Positions 1-10,700 of a DNA stretch of 64,000 nucleotides are shown here, piece by piece. The notes beneath the pieces were generated by a model. The model made no database searches. It worked only from the letters and a program-made list of their open reading frames with translations, and had not been told where the DNA came from. Position numbers and translations under genes: made by a program. Where the stretch lies: NCBI RefSeq assembly GCF_025370775.1, contig NZ_JAMXEX010000018.1:1-64000 (forward strand), read 5' to 3'. Source of the stretch: Ancylothrix sp. D3o. Lineage in GTDB: Bacteria > Cyanobacteriota > Cyanobacteriia > Cyanobacteriales > Oscillatoriaceae. Each line of letters begins with the position of its first letter. The first letter of the stretch is position 1.

Positions 1-58
1 AACTGGTTATTCAATGGGAACGGAAAATTAAAAACAAAGGTAATGCTGTTTGTCTGGT

Positions 59-3000
59 TTAGCTGCGTAGCAGCTTATCAGCATTGCGAGCACCAACAAT
101 TAAATCAGCCAAACCATCACCGTTGACATCGCCTGCACTGCTGACAGAATAGCCGCTATTGTCCAAAGCCGCCTCGCCATTGATGATAAAACCACCACTA
201 CCGAGAGAACTTAAATTAATTGCCGTATTGTCTGTTTTGCCAAACACCAGATAAGACTTGCCGGCATCATTATTAGGAGCAGGATCAGCAAGGCGAGCAC
301 CAACAATTAAATCAGCCAAACCATCACCGTTGACATCGCCTGCACTGCTGACTGATATGCCGCTCAAGTCCGCCGCCGCCTCACCATTGATCACAAAACC
401 CTTCGCCCCAACTGGCAAATTCGTCCCTGATACAATATTACTTAAATTGACGGCATTAACCGAAGTAATATTTAGACTTGCCGTTGCCGAAGCACTCCCC
501 CCATTTCCATCTGATATGGTGTAAGTAAATGAGGCTGCACCTGTGGCAGTGGGATTAAATTTTATTACCCCATTTGTCAGAGATACAGTGCCGTTTGTGG
601 GGTTTGAAACTCCTGTTACTGTCAAAATATCATTATCGGCATCGGTATCATTTTTCAGTAAACTTGAAGCTTGGATTAAAATTCCTGTGCTCAACAAAAC
701 TGTTGCATCTGGCATAGGGTCATCCACAGCCACCGGCGCATCATTAACATGAGCTACAGTAAGATCAAAATTGCTTGATACTGAAGCATTACTGCTATCT
801 GTTGCTGTCACTTTTACACTGATATTGCCGATATTTCCGTTGAGTGGGGTTCCAGAAAATGTCTGTGTAGTGGCATCAAATGTCAACCACGAAGGTAATG
901 CTGTTCCATCGGCAAGTGTGGCAGTGTAAGTTAAAGTATCTCCTGCATCAATATCGCTAAAAGTGCCGGCTGGTATGGCAAAGTTAAATGCTGCATCTTG
1001 ACTGGCATTTTGATTGCTTATTGATGTGACTGTTGGGGCATCATTAACATTAGCTACAGTAAGATCAAAATTGCTTGATACTGAAGCATTACTGCTATCT
1101 GTTGCTGTCACTTTTACAGAAATATTGCCGATATTTCCATTAGCCGGTGTTCCAGAAAATGTCTGTGTAGTGGCATCAAATGTCAACCACGAAGGTAATG
1201 CTGTTCCATCGGCAAGTGTGGCAGTGTAAGTTAAAGTATCTCCTGCATCAATATCGCTAAAAGTGCCGGCGGGTATGGCAAAACTAAATGCTGCATCTTG
1301 ACTGGCATTTTGATTGCTAATATTCCCCGCACCAGGAGAATTATTAACAGCATTAACAGTCAAAATAAAGTCATCAATGATGGCATTTCCAGTCGGATCT
1401 GTAGCGGTAATTTTAATTTCTAAAACCCCTGCATTTGCATTAGTTGGTGTGCCACTAAATGTCAGACTCGTAGCATTAAATGTCAACCACGAGGGTAGGG
1501 GTGTTCCATCTGCTAAGGTGACTGTATAAGTTAAATTGTCATTTTGCGGATCTTGAAATGTTGTAGCGGGAATGGTGTAATTAAATAAAGTACCGGCTAA
1601 AACATCGTTTTTATCGGAGATAGGAGTTGCTACAAATGGCGTTTCTGGTGATGCTGCTGCTATGACTAAATCAAAGTTTTGATTTGCGGTTCCACCTTTA
1701 CCATCGCTGACACTAACTGTCACAGAAAGTGTGCCGATATCGGTGGCTGCTGGTGTCCCTAAAAATGTCTTAGTTGCTGGATCAAAGGTTAACCAAGATG
1801 GCAGGTTATTTCCATTAGTTAGTTTAACGCTATAGCTGAGTGTATCTCCATCACTATCGCTAAAACTGTTCGCTGGAATTTGAAAATTAAAGGCACTTTT
1901 TTCTGTTGCTATTTGTGATGTTATTGTTGTCCCAATTGTGGGTGCATTATTTGTTGGTGTGGGTGTGGGTGTGGGATCTGGTGTGGGTGCCGGTGTGGGA
2001 TCTGGTGTGGGTGCCGGCGTGGGATCTGGTGTCGGCGTGGGATCTGGTGTCGGCGTGGGATCTGGGGTGGGTGCCGGTGTGGGATCTGATGTGGGTGAGG
2101 GATCTGGTGTCGGCGCGGGATCTGGGGTGGGTGCCGGTATTGGTGTCGGCCTGGGATCTGGTGTCGGCGTGGGATCTGGGGTGGGTGCCGGTATTGGTGT
2201 CGGTGTGGGTGCCGGTATTGGTGTGGGTGCCGGTGTTGGTGCGGGTGTGGGATCTGGTGTGGGTGCCGGTATTGGTGTTGGTGTCGGTGTTGGTGTTGGG
2301 TTAGGTGCCGGTGTGGGTGTCGGTGCCGGGGGTAGAGACGTTCCTTCGGAACTTCTGTACGGTGTTAAACCTACAAAATCACTTCGCTCAATTGTAGCCG
2401 CTTCTATGCCCCATAAAATTGCTAAATATTGCCCGGAAATCGTTTCTTGAATAATGCTCGATCCAGCATACTCTCCAGTGCCGGCAAAAATCCTTAATTG
2501 CTCAAAACTTAATCCACCAATAACTTCTATTTTGTCAGAACCTTTAACAAAATCTGTAATCCAATCGGCATCTTTAATTTGGGCAGCGGCGGTGGATAAT
2601 ATTCCAGAGATATCTTTGACTAAACCAATTACAAAAGTATCATTACCAGTAGCTCCGGTTAGGGTATCTGCCCCTAAGCCGCCAATGAGCCGGTCATCTC
2701 CCATATCTCCTGATAAGATATCGTTGTCTGCTCCTCCGTTAAGGGTGTCATTTCCTTTTCCACCAGCTAGGGTATCACTGCCGGTGTTTCCGAAAAGTTG
2801 ATCCTCCCCTCCATTGCCAAAAATCAAATCATCACCGCTACCACCGATGAGAACGTCTTGCCCGTTACTATCATTATTGCTGCCGTCGGAACATCCACCA
2901 AATAAAGTATCGTTGCCAAGCTCACCATTCACTGTATCATTGCCAAGATCACCAGAGGCTTGATCATTTCCAGCGCCTCCCTGCAAGAGGTCGTTGCCCC

Positions 3001-3220
3001 GTCCCCCCCGTAGAGTATCATTGCCTTGATTGCCAAATACTAGGTCATCGTCTGCATTTCCAAACAGCAGATCGTCATTGCTATAGCCAAGTAAGATATC
3101 ATTCCCGGCTTCTCCAGTAAGGATGTCTGCTTCTATTGTTCCGATTAAAATATCACTGTTGCGGTTGTCTTGTTGTTGCGACATAAATTTTGGAATCTTA
3201 AAATTTAAGATTCTGAGCAT
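59..3220 (-). CDS. RTX calcium-binding / Ig-repeat / FG-GAP surface protein
   Basis: Probable secreted or cell-surface protein of 1053 residues. Residues ~20-215 are glycine/aspartate nonapeptides of the hemolysin (RTX) type, such as [10 protein letters not shown], which bind calcium. Residues ~297-424 are a Pro-Thr-Asp/Ala linker. Residues ~425-810 hold four He_PIG/cadherin-like Ig repeats with the recurring LPSWLTFD motif. These are followed by a cadherin-like repeat ([15 protein letters not shown]) and two FG-GAP-like repeats ([16 protein letters not shown]). No N-terminal signal peptide is visible, which fits type I export, but RTX proteins usually carry the repeats near the C-terminus. 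The start could instead be Met13 (ATG at 3182-3184, MSQQQDNR). The protein stops abruptly in an FG-GAP repeat (ADKLLRS), so the C-terminus may be truncated. The function is inferred from repeats only. Confidence 0.85.
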   Translation of the reverse strand: MLRILNFKIPKFMSQQQDNRNSDILIGTIEADILTGEAGNDILLGYSNDDLLFGNADDDLVFGNQGNDTLRGGRGNDLLQGGAGNDQASGDLGNDTVNGELGNDTLFGGCSDGSNNDSNGQDVLIGGSGDDLIFGNGGEDQLFGNTGSDTLAGGKGNDTLNGGADNDILSGDMGDDRLIGGLGADTLTGATGNDTFVIGLVKDISGILSTAAAQIKDADWITDFVKGSDKIEVIGGLSFEQLRIFAGTGEYAGSSIIQETISGQYLAILWGIEAATIERSDFVGLTPYRSSEGTSLPPAPTPTPAPNPTPTPTPTPIPAPTPDPTPAPTPAPTPIPAPTPTPIPAPTPDPTPTPDPRPTPIPAPTPDPAPTPDPSPTSDPTPAPTPDPTPTPDPTPTPDPTPAPTPDPTPAPTPDPTPTPTPTNNAPTIGTTITSQIATEKSAFNFQIPANSFSDSDGDTLSYSVKLTNGNNLPSWLTFDPATKTFLGTPAATDIGTLSVTVSVSDGKGGTANQNFDLVIAAASPETPFVATPISDKNDVLAGTLFNYTIPATTFQDPQNDNLTYTVTLADGTPLPSWLTFNATSLTFSGTPTNANAGVLEIKITATDPTGNAIIDDFILTVNAVNNSPGAGNISNQNASQDAAFSFAIPAGTFSDIDAGDTLTYTATLADGTALPSWLTFDATTQTFSGTPANGNIGNISVKVTATDSSNASVSSNFDLTVANVNDAPTVTSISNQNASQDAAFNFAIPAGTFSDIDAGDTLTYTATLADGTALPSWLTFDATTQTFSGTPLNGNIGNISVKVTATDSSNASVSSNFDLTVAHVNDAPVAVDDPMPDATVLLSTGILIQASSLLKNDTDADNDILTVTGVSNPTNGTVSLTNGVIKFNPTATGAASFTYTISDGNGGSASATASLNITSVNAVNLSNIVSGTNLPVGAKGFVINGEAAADLSGISVSSAGDVNGDGLADLIVGARLADPAPNNDAGKSYLVFGKTDNTAINLSSLGSGGFIINGEAALDNSGYSVSSAGDVNGDGLADLIVGARNADKLLRS
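86..352. repeat. 60-bp direct repeat encoding FG-GAP units
   Basis: Positions 86-145 and 293-352 are identical over 60 bp and encode the [16 protein letters not shown] segment of two consecutive FG-GAP repeats, 207 bp (69 codons) apart. The left copy lies immediately before the premature-looking stop of the gene. Confidence 0.9.
739..1319. repeat. Tandem ~300-bp Ig-domain repeat inside the RTX gene
   Basis: Positions 739-1019 and 1039-1319 are nearly identical with an offset of exactly 300 bp; for example the segment around TCATTAACAT at 741 recurs at 1041. They encode consecutive Ig repeats. So few differences imply recent duplication or gene conversion. The unit is a whole number of codons, so copy number can change without a frameshift. 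Confidence 0.9.
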
Positions 3221-3427
3221 TTAAAATGCAGAGCTAAAGCAGCACTAAGCCAAAGTCAAACCTCAACAGATATTAAATTTACCGTTTAATCTTTTAGGTT
3301 TACTAAATACTGCCGACTTTTTCTGCCTTTATATATAAAACCAGTCTTTAGGAAGATGACACCAAAAAAACTACGGAATATTCGGCTTTTTGGGGGAGGG
3401 GAAGCCTAAAATAAGGTGAAAATACTC

Positions 3428-3456
3428 TTGACAAAAGCCCTGGAGTAGCCTATAGG
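3428..3456 (+). promoter_or_regulatory. Candidate sigma-70 promoter
   Basis: TTGACA at 3428-3433 is followed after 17 nt by TATAGG at 3451-3456. It lies in the ~650-bp divergent intergenic region between the RTX gene and the glycosyltransferase and points toward the latter. It is supported by consensus match only. Confidence 0.4.
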
Positions 3457-3560
3457 ATAAAAAATTTCCATCAGAAATAAGCAAACAAAAAGACAAAACA
3501 ATAATAAACAAACAATTTAATTTTTGAAGAACCGGCAGCGAATAAAGAAGAGAAAAGCAG

Positions 3561-3590
3561 TTGACATCTATACCCCACCCATGCTATGCT
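3561..3590 (+). promoter_or_regulatory. Strong candidate sigma-70 promoter
   Basis: A perfect TTGACA (3561-3566), an 18-nt spacer and TATGCT (3585-3590). Transcription would start near 3597, leaving a ~275-nt leader without a clear ORF before the glycosyltransferase start. That leader contains AGAGAG (about 3651) and CTCTCT (about 3701) runs that could pair. It may be a long 5' UTR or a separate small RNA. The rest of 3221-3872 shows no supported gene. Confidence 0.5.
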
Positions 3591-3872
3591 AAAATTGATA
3601 AGGAAGAACTATCTTGCATAGAAAAGAAGAGTGCGGTTGCCTCAAGACGACTAGAGAGAGAAAATAAAGAATCAGAACCATACCTCAAAAAACCAAAAAA
3701 CCTCTCTTGTACCTAGCTGTGATACCTCTGTTGACTTCGGCGTGACAAAAAAGCCCAGCCACCAAAGAAAAAACCATATTGTCAAAATTAAACGAAAACA
3801 GCTATCAGTTGGTTTGAAATGATTGTTAGTGTGTCCTCTGTGGCTGACAATTAAATATGAATTAAAGATTTA

Positions 3873-5102
3873 GTGTGTGTTGTGTTGAGTTATTTTTTGA
3901 GTTTTATTTACCACATTCCTTTGAATTTGTCAAGTAATTTTTTCCTAATCGGACTGTTGGTGGTACAGGTGCCGGCAGTTGTGATTTTGCTGTCCCGCTT
4001 GGCAAAAGGCCCAAGCCGTAAACCTCCGATAGAACCGCAACCGGCCAGCCCTGAGTTGCTGGGTAAGGTGAGTGTAGTCGTACCCACCCTCAATGAAGCA
4101 GAACGCATTGGCCCTTGTTTGGAAGGTTTAACTCGGCAAAGTTATGAAGTGCGGGAAATTTTGGTGGTGGATAGCCGGTCAGAGGATGGAACAAGGGAAC
4201 TGGTAAAGGCGGCGGCAGAAAATGACCCGCGTTTTCGTTTAATTACGGATGACCCCCTACCGACCGGCTGGGTAGGCCGGCCTTGGGCTCTGCACACCGG
4301 CTTTTTGCAAAGTTCTGAGGGTAGCGAGTGGCTTTTAGGCATTGATGCGGATACTCAACCGAGTCCGGGGTTAGTTGCCGGTTTGGTGAAGGCGGCGGAG
4401 GCGGAGGGCTATGATTTAGTTTCGCTTTCGCCGAAATTTATCTTGAAATATCCGGGTGAATTGTGGTTACAACCGGCCCTTTTGTTGACCTTAGTTTATC
4501 GGTTTGGCCCCACCGGCGCGGGTAATGCCAAAGCCGAAAGGGTAATGGCAAACGGTCAATGTTTTTTATGTCGGCGTTCGGTTTTAAAAACAGTTGAAGG
4601 CTACACCAGTGCTCGCAGTTCGTTTTGCGATGATGTTACTTTAGCCCGAAATATTGCCGCTGCTGGCTATAAAGTTGCTTTTTGGGATGGGGCAAAACTG
4701 CTAAAAGTGCGGATGTATGATGGTGCTCTGGAAACTTGGCGCGAATGGGGTAGAAGTCTTGATCTTAAAGATGCCTCTCGTGTAAGTCAAATGTGGGGGG
4801 ATATTTGGTTACTTTTGGCAACTCAGGGTTTACCTTTGCCGGTGGTTTTAGCAACTTTATTGATTACTCATTCGCTGGCGGTGTCTTTCACAGCAGCCGG
4901 TGTTTTGTTGGGGCTAAATTTATTTTTGTTGCTGGTTCGGTTTGGGTTAAATTTTGCTGTTAGTCAGTCTTATGATTTTTCTCAGGCTCAGGCCGGTTGG
5001 GTTTTTTGGCTTTCTCCTTTTGCTGATCCTTTAGCTGCGATCCGAATTTTGCTTTCTTCGCTAACCAAACCGAAACAATGGCGGGGACGTAGTTATCAAT
5101 AA
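3873..5102 (+). CDS. cruG: Family 2 glycosyltransferase, CruG-like (myxol glycosylation)
   Basis: Membrane-anchored GT2 enzyme of 409 residues. A hydrophobic N-terminal helix (~18-42) precedes the catalytic domain: VSVVVPTLNEAERIG (nucleotide-binding start), EILVVDSRSEDGT, and a DXD-type LGIDADTQ. The CDDVTLARN element may be the acceptor-side ED-like motif. Hydrophobic segments (~310-365) follow. The layout and the HTGFLQS and ARSSFCDDV elements resemble CruG, the 2'-O-glycosyltransferase that adds the sugar to myxol in myxoxanthophyll; this is recalled family knowledge, not a search. The start is GTG at 3873, without a strong RBS; an in-frame TTG downstream is possible. No cruF neighbour is visible. 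Any GT2 polyisoprenyl or hopanoid glycosyltransferase is an alternative. Confidence 0.6.
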   Translation: MCVVLSYFLSFIYHIPLNLSSNFFLIGLLVVQVPAVVILLSRLAKGPSRKPPIEPQPASPELLGKVSVVVPTLNEAERIGPCLEGLTRQSYEVREILVVDSRSEDGTRELVKAAAENDPRFRLITDDPLPTGWVGRPWALHTGFLQSSEGSEWLLGIDADTQPSPGLVAGLVKAAEAEGYDLVSLSPKFILKYPGELWLQPALLLTLVYRFGPTGAGNAKAERVMANGQCFLCRRSVLKTVEGYTSARSSFCDDVTLARNIAAAGYKVAFWDGAKLLKVRMYDGALETWREWGRSLDLKDASRVSQMWGDIWLLLATQGLPLPVVLATLLITHSLAVSFTAAGVLLGLNLFLLLVRFGLNFAVSQSYDFSQAQAGWVFWLSPFADPLAAIRILLSSLTKPKQWRGRSYQ

Positions 5103-5134
5103 ACGGGCCGGTGGAGGGGATTTTTTTTTGCTGG

Positions 5135-5165
5135 CAGGCAAATTGCCTGTCGGTTCGCTTTTTTT
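5135..5165 (+). terminator. Intrinsic terminator after the glycosyltransferase
   Basis: CAGGCAA / TTGCCTG form a 7-bp stem with almost no loop at 5135-5149, followed by a T-run at 5159-5165. It lies 33 nt after the stop codon. The T-run is slightly distant, so the call is moderate. Confidence 0.45.
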
Positions 5166-5640
5166 GAGAAATAAAACAAGGCTTTTAAAATGTACTTTTG
5201 TGGTGGGAAATTAATTTAATTTGATTTAAAGAGTTATTACAAAAAAATTATAAAGATTTCGCGGATTCATCAGAGTGAGAATATATGATCTTATGATGGA
5301 GGGAGGCAAGCGTTCTTCAGCGGCGGATTCAAGATTTGCTGTTTTATTTTGGCATCCAGACTCCTCCTCAAGACATAAAGATTTTTTTAGGTCAGTGTGC
5401 GCGAGAAAGAGAGCCCGTTTGTTTCTGACATTGGGCTGGCAAGAGATAGCTTTAACCAATTGTAACGAAGCGGTAAAAGCGGGGTTGCAAACTTGCCTGG
5501 TACTAATTGCAAAGGCAAAGGCTTACTCATCAGGGCTTTTTGGCGGTTGTGAGGGCAGACTTTCGGCAACTGCTAGAATTGTTTCATAACAACAGTAAAA
5601 AATTTTACTTGATAATTGGGATGGCAGAAGCATAAAAACT
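5166..5640. other. Intergenic stretch with no convincing gene
   Basis: Open frames exist here (a 104-codon frame at 5275-5589 and antisense frames). Their products are low in recognisable motifs, lack a good RBS and resemble nothing known to me. I see no RNA gene. Confidence 0.5.
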
Positions 5641-5817
5641 ATGATGGTGAAATGTTATAGAGAAATTGAGATATTGGTGGTGGAAGACAGCAAGAGGGAT
5701 AGCCTTTTAAGGAAAAAACCGCTCAATTGTCTACAAATCATTAAGAATTTCATGTTTAGTTCGCATCGAAAAAGTGGGCTAGACTTTTGGTGGAGAGAAA
5801 GTGAGTATGCTGATTAA
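5641..5817 (+). pseudogene. Receiver-domain remnant (degenerate response regulator)
   Basis: A 58-codon frame starting ATGATG reads MMVKCYREIEILVVEDSKRD and stops at TAA 5815-5817. The segment EILVVEDSKRDSLL is the first strand and acidic pair of a CheY-like receiver, very like the start of the next gene (NVLIVEDSPSDALL). The sequence then degenerates into non-receiver residues, and no phosphoacceptor Asp, Thr/Ser or Lys region follows. It reads as the 5' stub of a decayed or duplicated receiver gene 84 bp upstream of the intact kinase. A short real peptide cannot be excluded. Confidence 0.6.
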
Positions 5818-5901
5818 GTTATTTTTTCTCTAACTTTTTAGCGATAAAAAGAGATTTTTGTAATAAAGCCCTTAAGCTACCACGCCTTATGAGGAGAATC
5901 T

Positions 5902-7794
5902 ATGAAAGTGCTACCAATTAATGTTTTAATTGTCGAAGATAGCCCAAGCGATGCGTTATTGTGGCAGACAATGTTTTCGACGACGGATTCGCAAGGGTGG
6001 CGAGTTTTTTGGGTGAAGAGGTTAAAAGAAGCGGTGGATAGTTGCCGGCAGTGTCAATTTGATGTGGTGCTGCTGGATTTATCTTTGCCAGATTCAGACG
6101 GATGGGAAACGGTTGCTGAATTTCACAGTGCGGTTCCTGATGTGCCGGTGGTGGTATTGACGGCGGAAGAAAGCGAAGAAGTTGCGATGCAAGCAATGGC
6201 AAAGGGAGCACAAGATTATTTGGTAAAAAATCATATTACTTATCACTTGTTGCTAAGAGCACTTCGCTATGCAATTGAGCGGGGGCAAATTATTAAACAA
6301 TTACGCGATAGTCAGGAGCAATATCGGGTAATTTTTAACGGTTCTTTTCAGTTGATGGCGGTATTGAGCGTGGAAGGAATATGTTTAGATATTAATCAAA
6401 CGGCGTTAGATTTTTTCAAAAAATCACGACAAGATTTTTTAGGTAAACGAATTTGGGAAACGCAGTTTTGGCGAGAATCTGAAGAAACAAAACAGTTGTT
6501 CCAAACAGCAATTTTAACGGCGGCTGAGGGGAAATTATTTCGGGATGAAATTCAGATAAAGGGGATGGAAAACGGGGGGGTGTGGGTGGATTTTTCGCTG
6601 AAGCCGGTGGTGGATGAAAAGGGAAAAGTGGTGCTGCTGATTGCCGAAGCGAGAGATATCAGCGACCGCAAAAAAGCAGAAAATGCTTTGCAAGATGCCA
6701 AAGAACAATTACAAGCTGTTTTAAATGCTGTGCCGGGAATTGTGGCTTGGGTTGACAGGGATTTGCGATATTTAGGGGTGAACCAAAACTTAGCAAATAT
6801 TAAAGATTTGCGGGCGGCGGATTTTGTGGGTAAAAAAGTAGGATTTCACAAAAAGGGCTTGGATTTAAGAGATTTTTTGCAGGAGTTTATGGCGAGTTCG
6901 GGAATGGCAGCTAGTCGGATTATTGAATTAGAAATTCTGGGAGGGCGTAAAAATTATTTAATAGTGGCGCAGAAATATCAACAAGGCTTGGCTGCGGTTA
7001 TCGTTGGTATTGATATTACTGAACGAAAAAAAATTGAGGAGGAAATTGTTAAGACTCTGGAAAAAGAACGGGAACTTAATCAATTAAAGTCTGGTTTAAT
7101 GCGCTTACTCTTCCATGATATTCGCAACCCGATCAGCAAGATTTTGGTGAGTGCTCAGATGTTGCATAAATTTCCAGAAGATTTTGATATAGAAACAAGA
7201 AACCAGCAATTTGAACAAATTTATAAATCAATTGGGGAGTTGCTAAATTTATTAGATGAAGTTTTGGTAAGGAGCCAGACTGAGGCTGGCAAACTTCTTT
7301 ATAAACCGACATCTATGCCCTTACGAAATATTGCTCAAGAATTGGTGAAAAGCATTACGCCTGTCAGAGAAGATACGCCGATTGTTTTTATTTGGGAAGG
7401 GGAAGAAGGGCCGGTAGAAATGGATGAATTTTTAGTGCGGCATATTTTAACAAATTTACTACATAATGCCGTCAAATATTCTCCCCAAGGTGGCGAAATT
7501 AGCTTTAAATGTAAGCGGGAGGAAAATTTGGTTATTTTTAAGGTGAAAGACCAAGGGATAGGCATTCCCTTAAAAGATCAGGCAGAACTTTTTGAGACAT
7601 TTCATCGGGCGAGTAATGTTGGCAAAATAAAAGGTACCGGCCTGGGATTATCGATTGTTAAAAAATGCGTTGATTTGCACGGTGGCGAAATAGAGTTAGA
7701 AAGTCAAGAAGGAGTAGGAACAACTTTTATAGTTAAACTTCCTTTAAAGAAGTGTACACTTTCGGTTCATAACGCACCGGCAAGCGAACTGTAA
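5902..7794 (+). CDS. Receiver-PAS-PAS histidine kinase
   Basis: Cytoplasmic sensor kinase of 630 residues with no membrane segment. Domains: an N-terminal receiver (1-125, acidic pair E12-D13, phosphoacceptor D59 in LLDLSLPD, KNH near 110), two PAS domains (~140-255 and ~265-375), HisKA with the H-box FHDIRNP (His405), and an HATPase_c domain with N-box LLHNAVKYSP, G1 DQGIGIP and G2 GTGLGLSIV. The receiver at the N-terminus suggests input from another kinase. The start is supported by GAGGAG about 8 nt upstream. The 3' end overlaps the convergent kinase gene by 62 bp. The signal sensed is unknown. Confidence 0.92.
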   Translation: MKVLPINVLIVEDSPSDALLWQTMFSTTDSQGWRVFWVKRLKEAVDSCRQCQFDVVLLDLSLPDSDGWETVAEFHSAVPDVPVVVLTAEESEEVAMQAMAKGAQDYLVKNHITYHLLLRALRYAIERGQIIKQLRDSQEQYRVIFNGSFQLMAVLSVEGICLDINQTALDFFKKSRQDFLGKRIWETQFWRESEETKQLFQTAILTAAEGKLFRDEIQIKGMENGGVWVDFSLKPVVDEKGKVVLLIAEARDISDRKKAENALQDAKEQLQAVLNAVPGIVAWVDRDLRYLGVNQNLANIKDLRAADFVGKKVGFHKKGLDLRDFLQEFMASSGMAASRIIELEILGGRKNYLIVAQKYQQGLAAVIVGIDITERKKIEEEIVKTLEKERELNQLKSGLMRLLFHDIRNPISKILVSAQMLHKFPEDFDIETRNQQFEQIYKSIGELLNLLDEVLVRSQTEAGKLLYKPTSMPLRNIAQELVKSITPVREDTPIVFIWEGEEGPVEMDEFLVRHILTNLLHNAVKYSPQGGEISFKCKREENLVIFKVKDQGIGIPLKDQAELFETFHRASNVGKIKGTGLGLSIVKKCVDLHGGEIELESQEGVGTTFIVKLPLKKCTLSVHNAPASEL

Positions 7795-10700
7795 AAGTAG
7801 TGCCGGTGGCAATTTTACTTTCTACAGAAATTGTGCCGCCGTGTAAATCTACGGCCTTTTTAACAATTGCTAAACCTAAACCTGTCCCTGGAATTTTGCC
7901 GACATTACCGGCGCGGTGGAAGGCTTCAAATAACAGAGGCAAATCATCAGCGGGAATGCCAATTCCCTGATCTTGTACCTGAAAAATTACCTCTTGATCG
8001 AGATAAGTCAGCATCAAGCGAACTGTCCCCCCTAGAGGAGAATATTTAATGGCATTGGAAAGCAAATTTGTCAAAATATGCCGCAATAATTTGTCATCAA
8101 GACAAGGAAGAAAAACCGTTTTGGGAAAATCTTTATATTTTTCCAAAATTCGGCCCGAACTGCTGTAAGATACGGCTGGAAAATTCAGCGCCAGCTTGCA
8201 ATCTTCTAGCAATTCGCGGCAAAACTCTTCCACATCCAAAGGTGCAGGCTCAAATGCGAGTTTACCGGCTTCGACTTTACCAATCACCAGGACGTTTTCT
8301 AACAAATCCGTCATTTGATTTGCGGCGGCTTTAATTCGTTGAAGATAACGGAGTTTTTTCTCTTGTGAAGATTGCTCTCCATAATGTTGTAATAGTTCAA
8401 CCGACATAACTATGCTGGTGAGAGGATTGCGAAATTCATGGGAAACCATCGAAACAAACCGAGATTTGATTTCATTGAGTTGTTTTTCTGTTTCTAAAGA
8501 TTGATGTAACTCAACTATAGACTGCTTTCGCTCGGTTACATCTTCAGCAATACCGGCAATGCGATAAACCATCCCCAAGGAATTGCGAATAGGGAAACAG
8601 CGATTCCAAATCCAGCGGATAGAATTATCAGGCAAAACAATGCGAAACTCTTGGCAAACCGGCACGCCTTCCGACAAAGGAATACTGATTCCAAATAACT
8701 GGGGACGATCTTCGGGATGAACCGCATCAAGCCAAGAAAGCGGCTGCTCATAAACACTGGCACAACTTCTGCGCCAAATTTCCTCATACCCCGGACTCAT
8801 GTAAATCATCTGTTGTAGATCGGGCGTTGCAATCCAAAAAACCTCACGGATATTTTCTGCCAATTGCCTAAATTTTTCTTCACTAAATTGCAATGCTTCT
8901 TCGGATTTTTTGCGAACGCTGATATCTTCTACCATCCCCAAAGCATAGAGCATTTCTCCGTCTTCATTTTGGATTACAGCCGTTGTTAAGTGAACCCAAA
9001 CAAGTTGGCCGGTTTTAGTAATAAAACGCTTTTCAATTTGATAGCGATCTATTTCTTTGTTTAAAGTCCGATTAATATAAGCCATTTCTCTTAGCTTATC
9101 TTCGGGGTAAGTAATATCTGTCAGTGTTAAACCGGTTAATTCTGATTCTGTGTAGCCCACAATTTCAGAAAAAGCAGCGTTAACTTTAAGAAAGCGATAA
9201 CTCTCTGCCAAAACCAGCACCATTCCCACCGGCGAATCATCAAAAACTCTGCGGAATCTTTCTTCACTTTCGCGCATAGCCGCAAGAGAGCGCTTACGCT
9301 CGATACTAAAAGCGATGTGATTGGCAATTGTTTTAGCTTGTAATAACTCGGTTTCGCTGAAGTTATGGGGGCCGGTGTAACCCACCATAAGCTGTCCTAA
9401 AACCCGGCCTTGAAACACCAACGGAATAAACGCTACCGAACCAATACCAGCCTCAAGTAAAATCGTTTTTCCCGAAGCAATATTAGACATTCGCAACGTT
9501 TCAATATTCGAGATAATCACCGCTTGTTTACTGGCTTGAGAATACCCCGATAAGTAATCTTCAATACCTTTTTCGTGAATTTCTTTAATCCCGCGTGCTG
9601 CTTTAAAACAAAGCCTAGTTAAAGGTAAAAAATCGAAAGGATTTTGATTATTAATTAACAAATTATCCGATTTTTTATCTCCAGTTTCCCAAATCAAAAT
9701 CCCCGAATACTGCGAGCGAAAAGTTTGATAAATAGCATTTAAACCTGCTTCGTAAATTTCTGTGTTAGAAATAGCTCGTCCGATTGCATCGGCTAGATAA
9801 TAAAGCGCTTGTAATTGATTAAAACGTTGGCGCAGCGCAGTTTGAGCTTGTTTGCGTCGGCTGATTTCACTTTTCAACTGTTCATTAACTCGGCGGAGTT
9901 CGCGGATGCGCTGTTCCACATAAACTTCTAATTCTTGGTGAGCAGTTTGAAAAGCCTGCTCTGCTTTTTTAACAGCAGTGATATCGCGGCCAACCGCTTG
10001 AAACTCGATAAAACTTTCTTGCTCATCAAATAAAGCCCGAATTGTCCATTCTAATTGCCGAATTGCACCGGCCTCATAGCAATGCTCAAAGGTACAAACA
10101 GGATCATCAGGACTTAACCGGCCCAGAGAATTCCAAAGTTTAGTGCATTCTTCTACCACCACACCGGCTAAAAAATTGCGTCCAATTAATTCTTTGCGAT
10201 CTAAGTTAAAAAACCGAGCATAGGCGCTGTTAACAAAAGTCAGAATACCGCTGCCTAAAAAACGGCAAATCAATTCTGTTTGCTCCTCAACAATTGCCCG
10301 ATAACGGGCTTCGCTTTTTTGCAGTGATTCTTGGGCATTTTTGGCAAGCGTAATATCACGAGTAACGCCTTCTACAGCAATCAAATTTCCCCTTTCATCA
10401 TAAATAGGAATCGGGCGAATTTCTGTCCAAATAATGCTGCCATTTTTGTGAATCCAACGCAAAACTAAAAAATCACTCATGGGCTGACGATTCACCCATT
10501 CATTAAAAACATCTCTGTCATCTGGATGGACAATTTTACTCCCCAAATTAGGGTCAGCATAATGCTCTTCAGCGCTGTAACCAGTGATCGTCAGGGCGGC
10601 GGGGCTGACATATTCAAAACCGCGAGGAGGAGTCAGCCGGTATCGGTAAATAATATCAGGCAAGTTTTCTGCAAGACGGAGATAGCGGGCTTGAGTTTCT

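Noticed and set aside
1938-2450. 170-codon Gly/Val-rich frame on the plus strand
   Set aside because: It is the antisense shadow of the Pro-Thr repeat linker of the RTX gene; low-complexity GVGVG with no RBS.
5275-5589. 104-codon frame in the gap before the receiver-kinase
   Set aside because: No RBS, no recognisable motif, and competing frames on the other strand; kept only as an unsupported stretch.
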